Counted from the first letter of the stretch, positions 38,611 through 47,919 are shown. The stretch is 64,000 nt of DNA from Thiohalocapsa sp. (GCA_028277725.1 JANQFX010000024.1:62001-126000), one strand, 5' to 3'. The notes: generated from the letters alone by a model not told the origin. Numbers and translations are program-made.

Positions 38611-40869
38611 ATGAACGACCTGCCCACCTACAACGCCGAGGGCTTGGAGCGCCTGCCGCTGCACCTCTTCAGCGAGCGCGCGTACCTGGACTACTCCATG
38701 TACGTCATTCTGGACCGGGCGTTGCCCCACGTCGGGGACGGGCTGAAACCGGTCCAGCGCCGCATCCTGTATGCGATGTCGGACCTGGGTCTGTCGGCGA
38801 CGGCCAAGTTCAAGAAGTCCGCGCGCACCGTCGGTGACGTGCTCGGCAAGTTCCATCCGCACGGCGATAGCGCCTGCTACGAGGCCATGGTGCTGATGGC
38901 GCAGTCCTTCAGCTACCGCTACCCGCTCATCGACGGTCAGGGCAACTGGGGCTCCGCGGACGACCCCAAGTCCTTCGCGGCCATGCGCTATACCGAGGCA
39001 CGACTGGCGCGCTATGCCGAGGTGCTGCTCGCCGAGACCGGACAGGGCACCGTGGACTGGCAGCCCAACTTCGACGGCACGCTGCAGGAGCCGACGCTGC
39101 TGCCGGCGCGCCTGCCGAATGTGCTCCTCAACGGTGCCGCCGGTATCGCGGTCGGCATGGCGACGGACATCCCGTCGCACAACCTGCGCGAGGTGGCGCG
39201 GGCCTGCATCCACCTGCTCAAGCACCCGAACTCAGGGCTGGACACCCTGATGCGCTACGTGCCCGGACCGGACCTGCCCACCGCCGGCGAGATCGTCACG
39301 CCCGCCGACGACATCCGCCGTATCTACGAAACCGGCGGCGGCAGCATCCGCCAGCGCGCCCGCTACACGCTGGAACAGGGCGAGATCGTCATCACCGATC
39401 TGCCCTATCAGGTGTCCGGCAACCGCATCATGGAGCAGATCGCCGCGCAGATGCAGGCCAAGAAGCTGCCCATGATCGAGGATCTGCGCGACGAATCGGA
39501 CCACGAATGCCCGACGCGCTTCGTCATCGTGCCGCGTTCCAACCGGGTCGACGTGCCGCGCCTCATGTCGCATCTGTTTGCGACCACTGACCTGGAGAAG
39601 AGCTACCGGGTCAACCTGAACATGATCGCGCTCGACGGTCGTCCGCGGGTCATGAACCTGCGCGAGATCCTGAGCGAGTGGCTGACCTTCCGGCGTGAGA
39701 CGGTGCGCCGACGCCTGCAGCACCGCCTCGACAAGGTGCTGGAGCGGCTGCACCTGTTGGAAGGCTTGCTCATCGCCTTCCTCAACATCGATGAGGTCAT
39801 CCGCATCATCCGCACCGAGGACGAGCCCAAGCCCGTGCTCATGGCGCGCTTCGGGCTCTCGGACGCCCAGGCGGAGTACGTGCTCAACACCCGGCTGCGG
39901 CAGCTCGCGCGGCTGGAGGAGATGAAGATCCGGGCCGAGCAGGAAGAACTCATTGCCGAGCGCGATTCACTCCAGGAGACCCTCGGCGACGCCGATCGCC
40001 TGCGCGATTTGATCATCGACGAGATCAAGCGCGATGCCGAGACCTACGGCGACGAGCGCCGCTCACCACTGGTGGAGCGTGACCTGGCCCAGGCCATCAA
40101 CGAGACGGAGCTGAGCCCGAGTGAGCCGGTGACCGTGGTGCTGTCGCGGAAGGGCTGGGTGCGAGCTGCCAAGGGCCACGACATCGACCCGACCAGCCTG
40201 GCCTACAAAGCGGGGGACGACTTCCTCGACGCCGCGCACCTGCGTAGCAACCAGCCAGTCGTCTTCCTGGATTCCACCGGCCGCGGCTACTCGCTGCCGG
40301 CGCACACGCTGCCATCGGCGCGAGGCCAAGGCGAACCCCTCACCGGGCGCCTCGATCCGCCAGTCGGGGCGAGCTTCGTGACTGTACTCGGTGGCGAGCC
40401 GAACGGGCAGTGGCTGCTGGCCTCGGACGCCGGCTACGGGTTCCTCTGCACCTTGTCGGACCTGTTCGCGAAACCCAAGGGCGGCAAGGCGGTGTTGACC
40501 CTCCCAAAGGACGCTCGGGTGCTGCCGCCGGTGCCCGTGCCGACCCCTGGCGGCGATGCCGATCTGGTCGTGGCCGCCACCACCGCCGGCCACCTGCTCG
40601 CCTTTCCGCTCGCCGATCTTCCCCAGCTGGCGCGCGGCAAGGGCAACAAGATCATTGGTATTCCGGCGGCCAAGGCGAAGGCGCGCGAGGAGTGGGTGGT
40701 CGCCGTGGCCGTGGTGCCTGAGGGTGGCAGCCTAGCCATCCTGTCCGGCAAACGCACACTGACCCTGAAACCGGACGACCTGGCCCGCTACGTCGGCGAG
40801 CGTGGGCGCCGCGGCGGTATGTTGCCGCGCGGCTTCCAGCGGGTGGAGGGGCTTTCGGCGGTCGATTGA
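38611..40869 (+). CDS. parC: DNA topoisomerase IV subunit A ParC
   Basis: Breakage-reunion subunit of topoisomerase IV, which decatenates daughter chromosomes. The 752-residue protein (E. coli 752) has [20 protein letters not shown], the QRDR region [13 protein letters not shown] with wild-type-like Ser87 and Glu91 (E. coli Ser80 and Glu84), and the catalytic tyrosine in [11 protein letters not shown]-terminal beta-pinwheel starts near 480. The lack of a full GyrA-box repeat set supports ParC over GyrA. parE is not in the window. Confidence 0.96.
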   Translation: MNDLPTYNAEGLERLPLHLFSERAYLDYSMYVILDRALPHVGDGLKPVQRRILYAMSDLGLSATAKFKKSARTVGDVLGKFHPHGDSACYEAMVLMAQSFSYRYPLIDGQGNWGSADDPKSFAAMRYTEARLARYAEVLLAETGQGTVDWQPNFDGTLQEPTLLPARLPNVLLNGAAGIAVGMATDIPSHNLREVARACIHLLKHPNSGLDTLMRYVPGPDLPTAGEIVTPADDIRRIYETGGGSIRQRARYTLEQGEIVITDLPYQVSGNRIMEQIAAQMQAKKLPMIEDLRDESDHECPTRFVIVPRSNRVDVPRLMSHLFATTDLEKSYRVNLNMIALDGRPRVMNLREILSEWLTFRRETVRRRLQHRLDKVLERLHLLEGLLIAFLNIDEVIRIIRTEDEPKPVLMARFGLSDAQAEYVLNTRLRQLARLEEMKIRAEQEELIAERDSLQETLGDADRLRDLIIDEIKRDAETYGDERRSPLVERDLAQAINETELSPSEPVTVVLSRKGWVRAAKGHDIDPTSLAYKAGDDFLDAAHLRSNQPVVFLDSTGRGYSLPAHTLPSARGQGEPLTGRLDPPVGASFVTVLGGEPNGQWLLASDAGYGFLCTLSDLFAKPKGGKAVLTLPKDARVLPPVPVPTPGGDADLVVAATTAGHLLAFPLADLPQLARGKGNKIIGIPAAKAKAREEWVVAVAVVPEGGSLAILSGKRTLTLKPDDLARYVGERGRRGGMLPRGFQRVEGLSAVD

Positions 40870-40893
40870 GGGGACAAGTCTCCACGGGTGACC

Positions 40894-40978
40894 CGTCGGC
40901 CGGGCTGCCGTACGAAGCTCGACGCTTGGCCAGGTTCGACCGCCCGACTGTCGAGTCTCCTTCGTCGGCCCGACCTAC
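40894..40978. repeat. Diverged copy of the 86-base TIR-bounded repeat
   Basis: Starts CGTCGGCCGGGCTG and ends GTCGGCCCGACCTAC, with an internal TACGAAGCTCGACG, paralleling the element at 44784-44869 with substitutions. It lies just after parC. Confidence 0.6.
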
Positions 40979-40984
40979 CTGCTC

Positions 40985-41028
40985 TCCCGTGCCGATGTTG
41001 GCCAGGACGGCCAATCATCGGCTTCTAA
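40985..41028. repeat. 44-base hairpin repeat, copy 1
   Basis: Identical in all 44 bases to 41107-41150. It contains a hairpin with arms GCCGATGTTGGCC and GGCCAATCATCGGC (13 pairs with one bulged T) around an AGGAC loop. It resembles a REP-type element; no coding role. Confidence 0.8.
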
Positions 41029-41080
41029 CGCGGGGCAGGATGCCCCGCCATTGTCGGCGACGTCAGTCGTCGGCAATGGA

Positions 41081-41110
41081 GGGAAGCGAAAACGACGCTT
41101 TTCGCTTCCC
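41081..41110. repeat. Perfect 12-bp hairpin GGGAAGCGAAAA/TTTTCGCTTCCC
   Basis: Perfect arms of 12 bases with a six-base CGACGC loop, lying directly before hairpin repeat copy 2 and overlapping its first four bases. An imperfect hairpin (CCATTG...CAATGG, 41048-41079) lies just before it. It may act as a terminator region for parC and the convergent DUF302 gene, though T runs are short. Confidence 0.6.
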
Positions 41111-41150
41111 GTGCCGATGTTGGCCAGGACGGCCAATCATCGGCTTCTAA
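41107..41150. repeat. 44-base hairpin repeat, copy 2
   Basis: Exact duplicate of 40985-41028, ending two bases before the DUF302 stop codon. Together with the hairpin and the diverged TIR-type repeat it fills most of the 282-base gap between parC and the DUF302 gene. Confidence 0.8.
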
Positions 41151-41151
41151 A

Positions 41152-41643
41152 TCAAAGATCGCCGTTGGCGCCCGCTTCCATGATCGACTGGATGTTGTCC
41201 CGCACCAGCTCGGCCTTCTCCATCAGTTCCGGCGTCAGGTTGGCGCCCGGGATGACCTTGCCGAGGTCCAGGGTCACCAGCCAGGGCTTGCCGTCGGCGT
41301 CCTCGATGAGGGTGATGCGGCAAGGCAGGTAGGCCGAGAAGTCCGGGTTGAAGACGACCATCTCGTTGGCGATGCGCGCGTCGCAGAACTGGAAGATCTC
41401 GATGCGCTTGCTCTCGACGCCCATGGATTCCAGTTCCTTGTAGAGCGGCAGATGGGCGACCAGCTTGAAGTTGAGCGAGTTCGCACGGAGCTTCATGGAG
41501 TCGACCGCATCGTCCATGGAGACGTCTTCGGCCAGTGGCATCTTCAGGACCGTGTCGGAGATGGAGATGGCTTCGGCGCTGGCAGCTAGGGGCAGCAGCA
41601 GGGACAGAAACAGGATCAGGCTCGCTCGGAGGTGGGTTCGCAT
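41152..41643 (-). CDS. Exported DUF302 family protein
   Basis: 163-residue protein with a signal peptide (MRTHLRASLILFLSLLLPLAASAEA, cleavage likely after ASA). The body matches the DUF302 family, with NSLNFKLVAHLPLYKELE, IEIFQFCDARIANEMV and the C-terminal PGANLTPELMEKAELV. DUF302 proteins are periplasmic or cytoplasmic and of unclear function, frequently near sulfur or respiratory genes. Single gene between parC and larE. Confidence 0.8.
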   Translation of the reverse strand: MRTHLRASLILFLSLLLPLAASAEAISISDTVLKMPLAEDVSMDDAVDSMKLRANSLNFKLVAHLPLYKELESMGVESKRIEIFQFCDARIANEMVVFNPDFSAYLPCRITLIEDADGKPWLVTLDLGKVIPGANLTPELMEKAELVRDNIQSIMEAGANGDL

Positions 41644-41847
41644 CAGTGGCTCTTCTCCTTGGGGGTGTTTGGTATCGGGCGCGCTCGTCCGCGTCGGCAA
41701 CGGCTGTTCTTCAGCGGCAGGGGCACCCTTGGTGACAGGCACCGGGCGCCATTGTGACGGCTTGGTACATACCTGCCAATCACCGAGTGTCCAGGTGGGT
41801 CTAAGTCGGCGGCTATACTATGCGGCCAACTCGACTCCTTGGGGCCT

Positions 41848-42705
41848 ATGCCGGTTGCGATGACGACACCGAGATCACAAGACCAGACTCCGGGCAGGCG
41901 GCAAGATACGCCGGCGGACCCGAGCTTCGCCGGATTGTCGAGCGCCCTCGAGGGCGAAACCAACCTTGCGGTCGCCTTTTCGGGCGGCGTCGACAGTACC
42001 CTGCTGTTGTTTGTCGCGCGTGAACTGGTGGGCACTGATCGCGTCCTCGCGCTCACCGCGGTCACGCCCTACATGGTTCGCCAGGAGATCGGCGACGCCG
42101 TGGCCCTGGCCGGGGACTTGGGTGTGCGCCATGAGCTGGTGGAGATGGACATGCCCGAGGGCATTCAGCACAACCCCGCGGACCGCTGCTACCTGTGCAA
42201 GGGGCGCATGTACCAGCTTCTGCGAGAAGCCGCCAGCGCGCTCGGCTACCCTTGTTTACTCGACGCCAGCAATCTCGACGACACGGAACGTAGCCGCCCA
42301 GCACTCAAGGCCCTGCGCGAGCTGGGTATCCGCACCCCTTTGATCGAGTGCGGCATCGACAAGAGGGGTGTCCGCGCACTGTCCCAGTCCCTCGAGTTGC
42401 CCACCTGGCGGAAGCCGAGCAACGCCTGCCTACTGACGCGGTTGCCTCACGATCAACTGGTATCCATGCGCGACCTCCAGCGGATCGAAGAGGCCGAGCG
42501 ACTGCTCCAGCAGCTCGGCTTCGAACTCGTCCGGGTGCGTGCACACGGCAGCCTGGCGCGTGTCGAGGTGGCGGCGGAGCAACGGTTGCGCCTGATGGAA
42601 CAAGCCGAGGAGATCGACTCGGGCCTTAAGTCACTCGGTTTCCATTACGTCTGCGCCGACCTCAGCGGCTATCGCCAGGGCAACATGAGCGAGCCCGGCA
42701 GCTGA
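41848..42705 (+). CDS. larE: ATP-dependent sacrificial sulfur transferase LarE
   Basis: PP-loop enzyme that donates sulfur to the nickel-pincer nucleotide cofactor precursor. The 285-residue protein has the PP-loop AFSGGVDSTLLLF near residue 45, then DRCYLCKGRMY, LLDASNLDDTERSRPALKAL, and SNACLLTRLP, whose cysteine lines up with the sacrificial Cys176 of the Lactobacillus enzyme. LarA, LarB and LarC are not nearby, so its client is unknown. ATG 41848 is chosen without a clear ribosome site; ATG 41860 and TTG 41839 are alternatives. Confidence 0.88.
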   Translation: MPVAMTTPRSQDQTPGRRQDTPADPSFAGLSSALEGETNLAVAFSGGVDSTLLLFVARELVGTDRVLALTAVTPYMVRQEIGDAVALAGDLGVRHELVEMDMPEGIQHNPADRCYLCKGRMYQLLREAASALGYPCLLDASNLDDTERSRPALKALRELGIRTPLIECGIDKRGVRALSQSLELPTWRKPSNACLLTRLPHDQLVSMRDLQRIEEAERLLQQLGFELVRVRAHGSLARVEVAAEQRLRLMEQAEEIDSGLKSLGFHYVCADLSGYRQGNMSEPGS

Positions 42706-42875
42706 TGCGGTTTGTGTCAGCGCGCGGTGACGACGAACGCCGCAACGGACCATGCGTCATCGATACTGCAACGGCGCGCCCAACGGGCTCGCTCCCGCCC
42801 GCTTGTGGTCCGGCCATCGCCCGACGCTGCGACCGCCTGTGATTCATCCCTCCCTCGGCCCCTCGGTGCCCACTT

Positions 42876-44696
42876 ATGACCACCGATCTCGTACAGCTGA
42901 ATTCGGCCGATCCGCGACACGCCATCGAGATCGCCCATCGTGTCTGGTGGGTTGGACATGTCCTCGACGACGATGTGTTCCAGTGCCACGTCTATCTCAT
43001 CGAGCAGGGCGATCAGTCGGTGCTGCTGGACCCCGGTTCCCGGCTCACCTTCGCCGGCACCTTGCGTAAGATCGAAGAAGTCATCCCCTTCACGCACATC
43101 CGCTACTTCGTCTGCCACCATCAGGACCCCGACATCGTCGCCGCCATGCCGCTGATCGACGAAATGGTGGGGCGCGAGGATGCGGTGCTGGTGACGCATT
43201 GGCGCGCGCGGGCGCTGCTGAGGCACTACGGCCTGAAGGTGCCGTTCTGGCTGGTCGACGAGCACGACTGGCGCTTGGAGCTGGCGGACAGGGCCCTCGA
43301 GTTCATTTTCACGCCCTATGCCCACTTCCCCGGGGCCTTCTGCAGCTTCGATCGCAGCACGGGCATCCTGTTCTCCAGTGATCTCTTCGGCGGCTTCACC
43401 GAGAAACCGACCCTGGTGGCCAGGGACGAGTCCCACTTCGAGGCACTGCGACCCTTTCACGAACACTACATGCCGAGCCGGGACATTCTGGATTTCGCCT
43501 TGACGCAGATCGAGGCCTACCCGGTTCGGGTCATTGCATCCCAGCATGGTTCCATCATTCCGGAGCACTTGGTCGCCCCCATGACCGACAAGTTGCGCCA
43601 CCTCGACTGTGGCATCTACCTGTATGCCCGTGGCAATACGGACATCCAGCGCCTGTCGCGATTGAACGCGACCCTGCGCGACATCAGCGAGACCATGCTG
43701 CTGTATCGGGACTTCCGCGACATCGCCGATCGGCTGTTTCAGGTGGTCAGCAAGAGCTTGCCCATCGACCGGATCGACTACTACGCCCAAGTCGAGGATC
43801 GGGGCATCCTGCTGCTGACGCAGGAGACGCGATTCTCCGGCCTGTTCGGTGAACCGCCTCACGAGGTCATGCTGATCATGGGTATGACGCGGGAGGAGTG
43901 GCACCGGGCGCATGCGGAGAGTTCCGACCTCGCGAACCATCAACTCTGTGGCGATGCCTTCTGTTTCCGGCTCGATGGCGATAGCGGCATGGTCCTGACA
44001 CTGCCGCTGTTCTCGCCCGGCACCGATCGCCTGGATGCCTTGGCGCTCGTGCACTTCCCGGAAAGCATGCCCGTGACATCGGAGGTGGAGCAGGTCATTG
44101 AGCAGATCGCCATGCCGTTGCAGGTCGCGCTGGAACGCGAGGTGATCTATCGCTCCATCGAAGAGGAGCGCAAGCGCGCCTACCAGCGGTCCATTCGCGA
44201 TCCGCTCACGGGGCTGTTCACCCGCGTCTATATGCAAGACGTCGTGACCCGCCAGTTCGGCATCCATGATCGGGACAGTTCGGCGCCGGTGGCAGCGGTG
44301 ATGGTCGATATCGATCATTTCAAGCGCATCAACGACACCTATGGGCATGCCACCGGCGATCAGGTGCTGCGCCAGGTCGCGGGCGTGCTGAAGGATGCGG
44401 TACGCGAGACGGACGTACCGGTGCGCTTTGGTGGCGAGGAGTTCATCGTGTTCCTCGTTGGCGCATCGGCGAGCGATGCCATGAGCTATGCCGAGCGTAT
44501 TCGCACCGAGATCGAGGCCAGCGAGTTCGGTATCGGCGCGTCGGACAGCCTCAGGGTGACCATCAGCCTCGGGGTCGGCCAGCGCGCTCAGCGGGAGCCG
44601 CAGGAGGCGCTGTTGATGCGGGTCGACGAGGCACTGTATCGGGCCAAGGAGGGCGGACGCAATCGGGTCGAGTTGGCCGACGAGCCGGTCAGCTGA
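42876..44696 (+). CDS. ODP/flavodiiron-type metallo-beta-lactamase domain fused to a diguanylate cyclase
   Basis: 606-residue fusion. Residues 1-250 form a metallo-beta-lactamase-like domain of the flavodiiron/ODP type. Visible metal-site residues are HHQDPDIV (where FDPs have HxExDH), the His of YAHFPGAF, the Asp of FSSDLFGG and the His of ASQHGS. The middle (about 265-430) is GAF-like. The C-terminus (about 435-606) is a GGDEF domain with GGEEF and, five residues before it, RETD, a classical inhibitory I-site. It should make c-di-GMP in response to a ligand at the diiron site, probably oxygen; the sensing role is inferred from related ODP proteins. One mismatch to the ligand set (His to Ile in DPDI) is noted. 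Confidence 0.85.
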   Translation: MTTDLVQLNSADPRHAIEIAHRVWWVGHVLDDDVFQCHVYLIEQGDQSVLLDPGSRLTFAGTLRKIEEVIPFTHIRYFVCHHQDPDIVAAMPLIDEMVGREDAVLVTHWRARALLRHYGLKVPFWLVDEHDWRLELADRALEFIFTPYAHFPGAFCSFDRSTGILFSSDLFGGFTEKPTLVARDESHFEALRPFHEHYMPSRDILDFALTQIEAYPVRVIASQHGSIIPEHLVAPMTDKLRHLDCGIYLYARGNTDIQRLSRLNATLRDISETMLLYRDFRDIADRLFQVVSKSLPIDRIDYYAQVEDRGILLLTQETRFSGLFGEPPHEVMLIMGMTREEWHRAHAESSDLANHQLCGDAFCFRLDGDSGMVLTLPLFSPGTDRLDALALVHFPESMPVTSEVEQVIEQIAMPLQVALEREVIYRSIEEERKRAYQRSIRDPLTGLFTRVYMQDVVTRQFGIHDRDSSAPVAAVMVDIDHFKRINDTYGHATGDQVLRQVAGVLKDAVRETDVPVRFGGEEFIVFLVGASASDAMSYAERIRTEIEASEFGIGASDSLRVTISLGVGQRAQREPQEALLMRVDEALYRAKEGGRNRVELADEPVS

Positions 44697-44736
44697 AGGC
44701 CTCTGCCGATTCCGACGAGACCCTGATGCAAGTTGT

Positions 44737-44765
44737 CACGCAACGCCGCCACGACGCAACGAAAG
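44737..44765. repeat. Short GCAACG-type repeat
   Basis: CACGCAACGCC followed by ACGACGCAACGAAAG resembles the forward arm of the repeat region in the sdh operon at 3048-3115. Confidence 0.5.
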
Positions 44766-44783
44766 CCGAAGAAGGGATTAGCC

Positions 44784-44869
44784 GCGTAGGTCGGGCTGAG
44801 GTACGAAGCCCGACACCCGCCCAGATTCAACCGCTTGATTGTCGGGCCTCCTACGTCGGCCCGACCTAC
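44784..44869. repeat. 86-base palindromic element with 12-bp terminal inverted repeats
   Basis: Begins CGTAGGTCGGGC and ends GCCCGACCTACG, a perfect 12-bp inverted repeat, with internal inverted segments (CGGGCTGAGG...CCCGAC and TGTCGGGCCTCC). No coding capacity. Related copies are at 4435-4470 and 40894-40978. It looks like a MITE-type or REP-type intergenic repeat. Confidence 0.75.
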
Positions 44870-44950
44870 GACGCTGGATGAGCTCGCGCGGAGGCGCGAA
44901 GCCGCGGAGAAGAGGAAGGAATCTCCGGGGCATTGAGGCTCGCTGTCCTT

Positions 44951-45232
44951 CTACTGGAAGTCGTAGTGTTTCTCCACCGCTTCGGTAATCTCCCAAGTGC
45001 AGCTCAGGCCGGCCGGGAAGGTGATCAGGTCTCCGCGCTTGAACTGCTGCGGCTCGCCGCCGTCGGGTGTCACCGTGAACTTGCCGCGTAGGACATAGCA
45101 GGTCTCGGTCTGGTCGTAGGTCCAGGGGAAGGTGGAGGGTTCCTTCTTCCAGATGGGCCATTGCTCGACACCGAGCACCTCGAGCTTGGCGGGCGAGGCC
45201 TTGTGCTCGCAGAGGATGGTGAGGTCGGACAT
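44951..45232 (-). CDS. Small cupin-domain protein
   Basis: 93-residue single cupin of the cupin_3/DUF861 type. ETCYVLRGKFTVTPDGGE forms the first cupin motif and FKRGDLITFPAGLSCTWEI the second. These small proteins resemble ureidoglycine aminohydrolase-like cupins but their function is unknown. The motif has few histidines, so metal binding is doubtful. It lies 15 bases downstream of the transketolase pair on the same strand, so co-transcription is likely. Confidence 0.82.
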   Translation of the reverse strand: MSDLTILCEHKASPAKLEVLGVEQWPIWKKEPSTFPWTYDQTETCYVLRGKFTVTPDGGEPQQFKRGDLITFPAGLSCTWEITEAVEKHYDFQ

Positions 45233-45247
45233 GGTGGGTACTCCGGG

Positions 45248-46258
45248 TCAGAGGTCTTCGGTCTTCTCGGCGGCGCTGAGGGTGCCTAGCCGCACGGCGG
45301 AGAGGTCGTCCTCGCCTACCCCTAGGGCTTTGCCCGCCAGGGTCTCGGCGGCCCGCACCAGCGCGGGCGCATCCAGGCCATACTCGCGCATCAGGTAGGG
45401 CCGGCTCGCGCCATGGGCATAGGTGTCCTTCAGACCCAGCCGAATCAGGCGCCGCCCGATCGCCTGCTCCGCCATCAGCTCCGCCACGGCGCTGCCGAGG
45501 CCACCGATGATGCTGTGGTTCTCCATGGTCACCACACCGAGGCGGACATCGGCCAAGGCCTGCGCGATGCGCGGGTCGTCGAAGGGTTTCAGGGTGGAGA
45601 CGTGAAGGTGCCGAACCCCGAGCCCTCGTTGGCGCAGCGCGGTGGTCGCGCGCAGGGCCTCTTCGGTGCAGATGCCGCTGGAGATGACGCAGAGGTCATC
45701 ACCTTCCGCGAGCCGCCGGGCCTCGCCGAGCCGCATGGGTTCGTCGGCGGGGAAGAGCCGTGGCACCTCGCCGCGCAGCTGACGGATGTAGACCGGCCCA
45801 TCGACGGCCTGGGCCACATCGAGCACGGATTCCACGTCGGTGGCGTCGCCGCTCTCGAGGATAGTCATGTTCGGAATCAGCCGCATCAGGCCGACGTCGT
45901 CGATGGCCTGATGCGTGACGCCGCCCGGCGTGGTGATACCCGGCAGGAAGCCGACCAGGCGCACCGGCAGGTTCGGGTAGGCGATGGACATGGCGACCTG
46001 ATCGTATGGGCGTCGCGTGACGAAGACCGCGAAGGTGTGGATATACGGGGAGAATCCCTCCCGTGCCAGCCCCGCGGCGAAGCCCATCATGTTCTGCTCC
46101 GCCATACCCAGGGAGAAGAAGCGCTCCGGATAGGCGTCGCGGAACAGATCCGCCTCGCAGGAGGAGGTGAGGTCCGCCGAGAGCACCAGCACCTCCGGCC
46201 GCTGTTCGGCCCAGCGGACGATGTGCTCGCGATGGGGGCGGGTGACGGTCTGGATCAT
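45248..46258 (-). CDS. Transketolase, C-terminal subunit
   Basis: 336-residue pyrimidine-binding plus C-terminal domain of a split transketolase, the half that binds the TPP pyrimidine ring of the partner. Key segments are VLSADLTSSCEADLF, SLGMAEQNMMGFAAGLA (catalytic Glu), GGVTHQAIDDVGLMR and the C-domain DLCVISSGICTEEAL. ATG 46258 overlaps the N-terminal subunit's stop (ATGA). Split transketolases occur in many bacteria; some act on sugars other than the pentose pathway, so the physiological substrate is open. Confidence 0.9.
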   Translation of the reverse strand: MIQTVTRPHREHIVRWAEQRPEVLVLSADLTSSCEADLFRDAYPERFFSLGMAEQNMMGFAAGLAREGFSPYIHTFAVFVTRRPYDQVAMSIAYPNLPVRLVGFLPGITTPGGVTHQAIDDVGLMRLIPNMTILESGDATDVESVLDVAQAVDGPVYIRQLRGEVPRLFPADEPMRLGEARRLAEGDDLCVISSGICTEEALRATTALRQRGLGVRHLHVSTLKPFDDPRIAQALADVRLGVVTMENHSIIGGLGSAVAELMAEQAIGRRLIRLGLKDTYAHGASRPYLMREYGLDAPALVRAAETLAGKALGVGEDDLSAVRLGTLSAAEKTEDL

Positions 46259-47253
46259 GCGCCGATCTCCGTGTCGGCCTTGGCCTGGTCCGCTGCGGCG
46301 GCGTTCCATGTCGCGAGCAGTCGCTCGTAGGTCGCAAACTCCTCCTCGGATGCGAAGCGCACGTAGTGCAGCTTCGGTGCCCTGGTGCGCATGAGGTCGA
46401 TGCCGCGGCAGGGATCGGTGCGGGCGATGACGACCAGCGGTCGCTCGCCACCGCCACCCGCGGGCAGCAGGTCCGCTGCGGCGGCCAGGGCGTCGCTGTC
46501 GTGGCCGTCCACCTCGCGCACCTCGGCGCCGAAGGCGCGGATGCGCTCGGCCAGCGGTTCGATGGTCATGACATCCGCCATGGCGCCGTCGCACTGCTGG
46601 GCGTTGGTGTCCACGACAATACCGAGGTTGCCGATGCGGTGATGGGCGAGGGCGGCCAGGGCCTCCCAGGTCTGCCCCTCCTGGAACTCGCCGTCGGACA
46701 TGAATACCCACACCCGGCCCGTCTCCCCACGCAGCTTGCGCGCCAGCGCGATGCCACCGGCCTGGCTCAGGGCCTGGCCGAGGGAACCTGCGGTCACCTC
46801 GTGGCCCGGCGAGTGCTCGGCACCGATCAGCTCCACCGTGCTGCCGTCCTGATTGAAGGCATCGAGCCCGTTCGGGCCGAGTCTCCCCAGCTCGATGAGT
46901 AGGGAGTAGAGCACCAGGGCGTAGTGCACCGGCGAAAAGATGAATCGGTCCAGGTCCGGCGCGCGCGGTCCGTTGTAATCCGCACCGGTGAAGGCGTTGG
47001 GGTTGTCGGGCGCGGGCACGCCGGCAAAGGGTTGCGGCACCAGGGGGGCCGTGCTCTCGCCCAGGCGCATGACGCGCAGATAGAGTGTCGCCAGCAATTC
47101 CGCCGATGAGCAGGCCTGACTGAGGTAGCCGCCGTTGTTCTTGAGTGTGTAGTCGAGCACCCGGCGACGCACGGCGTCCGCCACGAGGCGAACCCGATCC
47201 GCGTCCGGTCGCGGGCCGTCGGACGCGGCGGGCATGGTGGCTGTTTGCGGCAT
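46255..47253 (-). CDS. Transketolase, N-terminal subunit
   Basis: 332-residue TPP-diphosphate-binding subunit of the split transketolase. GGYLSQACSSAELLATLY and the catalytic-region GAEHSPGHEVTAGSLGQALS are clear. The TPP motif reads MSDGEFQEGQTWEA with a later VVDTNAQQCDG (the usual GDG is SDG here). An Ala/Pro-rich N-terminal tail precedes the domain; ATG at 47235 is a possible alternative start. Together with the next gene and the cupin it forms an operon. Confidence 0.9.
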   Translation of the reverse strand: MPQTATMPAASDGPRPDADRVRLVADAVRRRVLDYTLKNNGGYLSQACSSAELLATLYLRVMRLGESTAPLVPQPFAGVPAPDNPNAFTGADYNGPRAPDLDRFIFSPVHYALVLYSLLIELGRLGPNGLDAFNQDGSTVELIGAEHSPGHEVTAGSLGQALSQAGGIALARKLRGETGRVWVFMSDGEFQEGQTWEALAALAHHRIGNLGIVVDTNAQQCDGAMADVMTIEPLAERIRAFGAEVREVDGHDSDALAAAADLLPAGGGGERPLVVIARTDPCRGIDLMRTRAPKLHYVRFASEEEFATYERLLATWNAAAADQAKADTEIGA

Positions 47254-47428
47254 GGTAATCAGTGACAGCGGGATGGATCTGCGCGCATTCTATCCCGGCC
47301 ATGCTCGATGGGGGCAGAATCGAGAGATGGTGTGGGCAGCCCCTCCAATCGTTTGAATCCCGCCACCCTGGGGGCCGACTGAAGTCGGCGTGCCCAGGTG
47401 TTGGTTTCGCCTCTTGGACAGTGCCGCT

Positions 47429-47800
47429 CTAAACGGGGAAGAGGTCAGCCTGGCGCCTTGTGCGGTCACCGAACATGGCGCGGAGTCGAGACTGCTTGGG
47501 CTTGCCTTGGGAAGCGCCCTGCACGTCGCAGCAGGGCAGATCACAGCGCAGGGCGTGCTCGAACAGCTCCATCCAGCGCTCTTCCGCTTGGCCGACAGCG
47601 TCCAGCAGGCACAGTGGGCCCGCGCTGCTGATGCTCGCCTGGCGCAACTCCGCGAGACGCTCGCCGGGCTGCCGGTCGTCGCGCTTGCCATAGTCGGTGC
47701 GGTGGCGCGCGCTGTCCTGCTCGTTCAGTTCATCCTGGTGCTTCTGGCGTGCGACGAACTCGCGTATCTGCAGCTCGGCCATCAGGTTGGTTGATGCCAT
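47429..47800 (-). CDS. Orphan protein downstream of hynL, unknown function
   Basis: 123-residue charged, soluble protein (MASTNLMAELQIREFVARQ at the start, an Arg/Asp-rich segment near 30-50, CLLDAVGQAEERWMELFEH near 65, and the Cys pair LRCDLPCCDVQG near 85). No family was recognised. A strong AGGAGG site lies eight bases upstream of ATG 47800, and the gene sits between hynL and the transketolase genes on the same strand, so it is probably real and may be the last gene of the hydrogenase operon. Confidence 0.65.
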   Translation of the reverse strand: MASTNLMAELQIREFVARQKHQDELNEQDSARHRTDYGKRDDRQPGERLAELRQASISSAGPLCLLDAVGQAEERWMELFEHALRCDLPCCDVQGASQGKPKQSRLRAMFGDRTRRQADLFPV

Positions 47801-47919
47801 TGCCTTGATCCTCCTCTCGGGTCTCGTTGGCGGACCGGGGTCGCCGGTCCCGACTGACTACTGCTCGGCTCGGACGCGCCCGAACGCAGAGTGCCGATCG
47901 GTGTCGTCGGGCCGTCCAA

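Noticed and set aside
42717..44348. 543-codon open frame on the minus strand
   Set aside because: Antisense of the GGDEF fusion gene; no domain features.
45248..47302. Single 684-codon frame covering the transketolase genes
   Set aside because: Only the part from 46258 down reads as transketolase C-terminal subunit; the upstream part is the N-terminal subunit gene read in the wrong frame.
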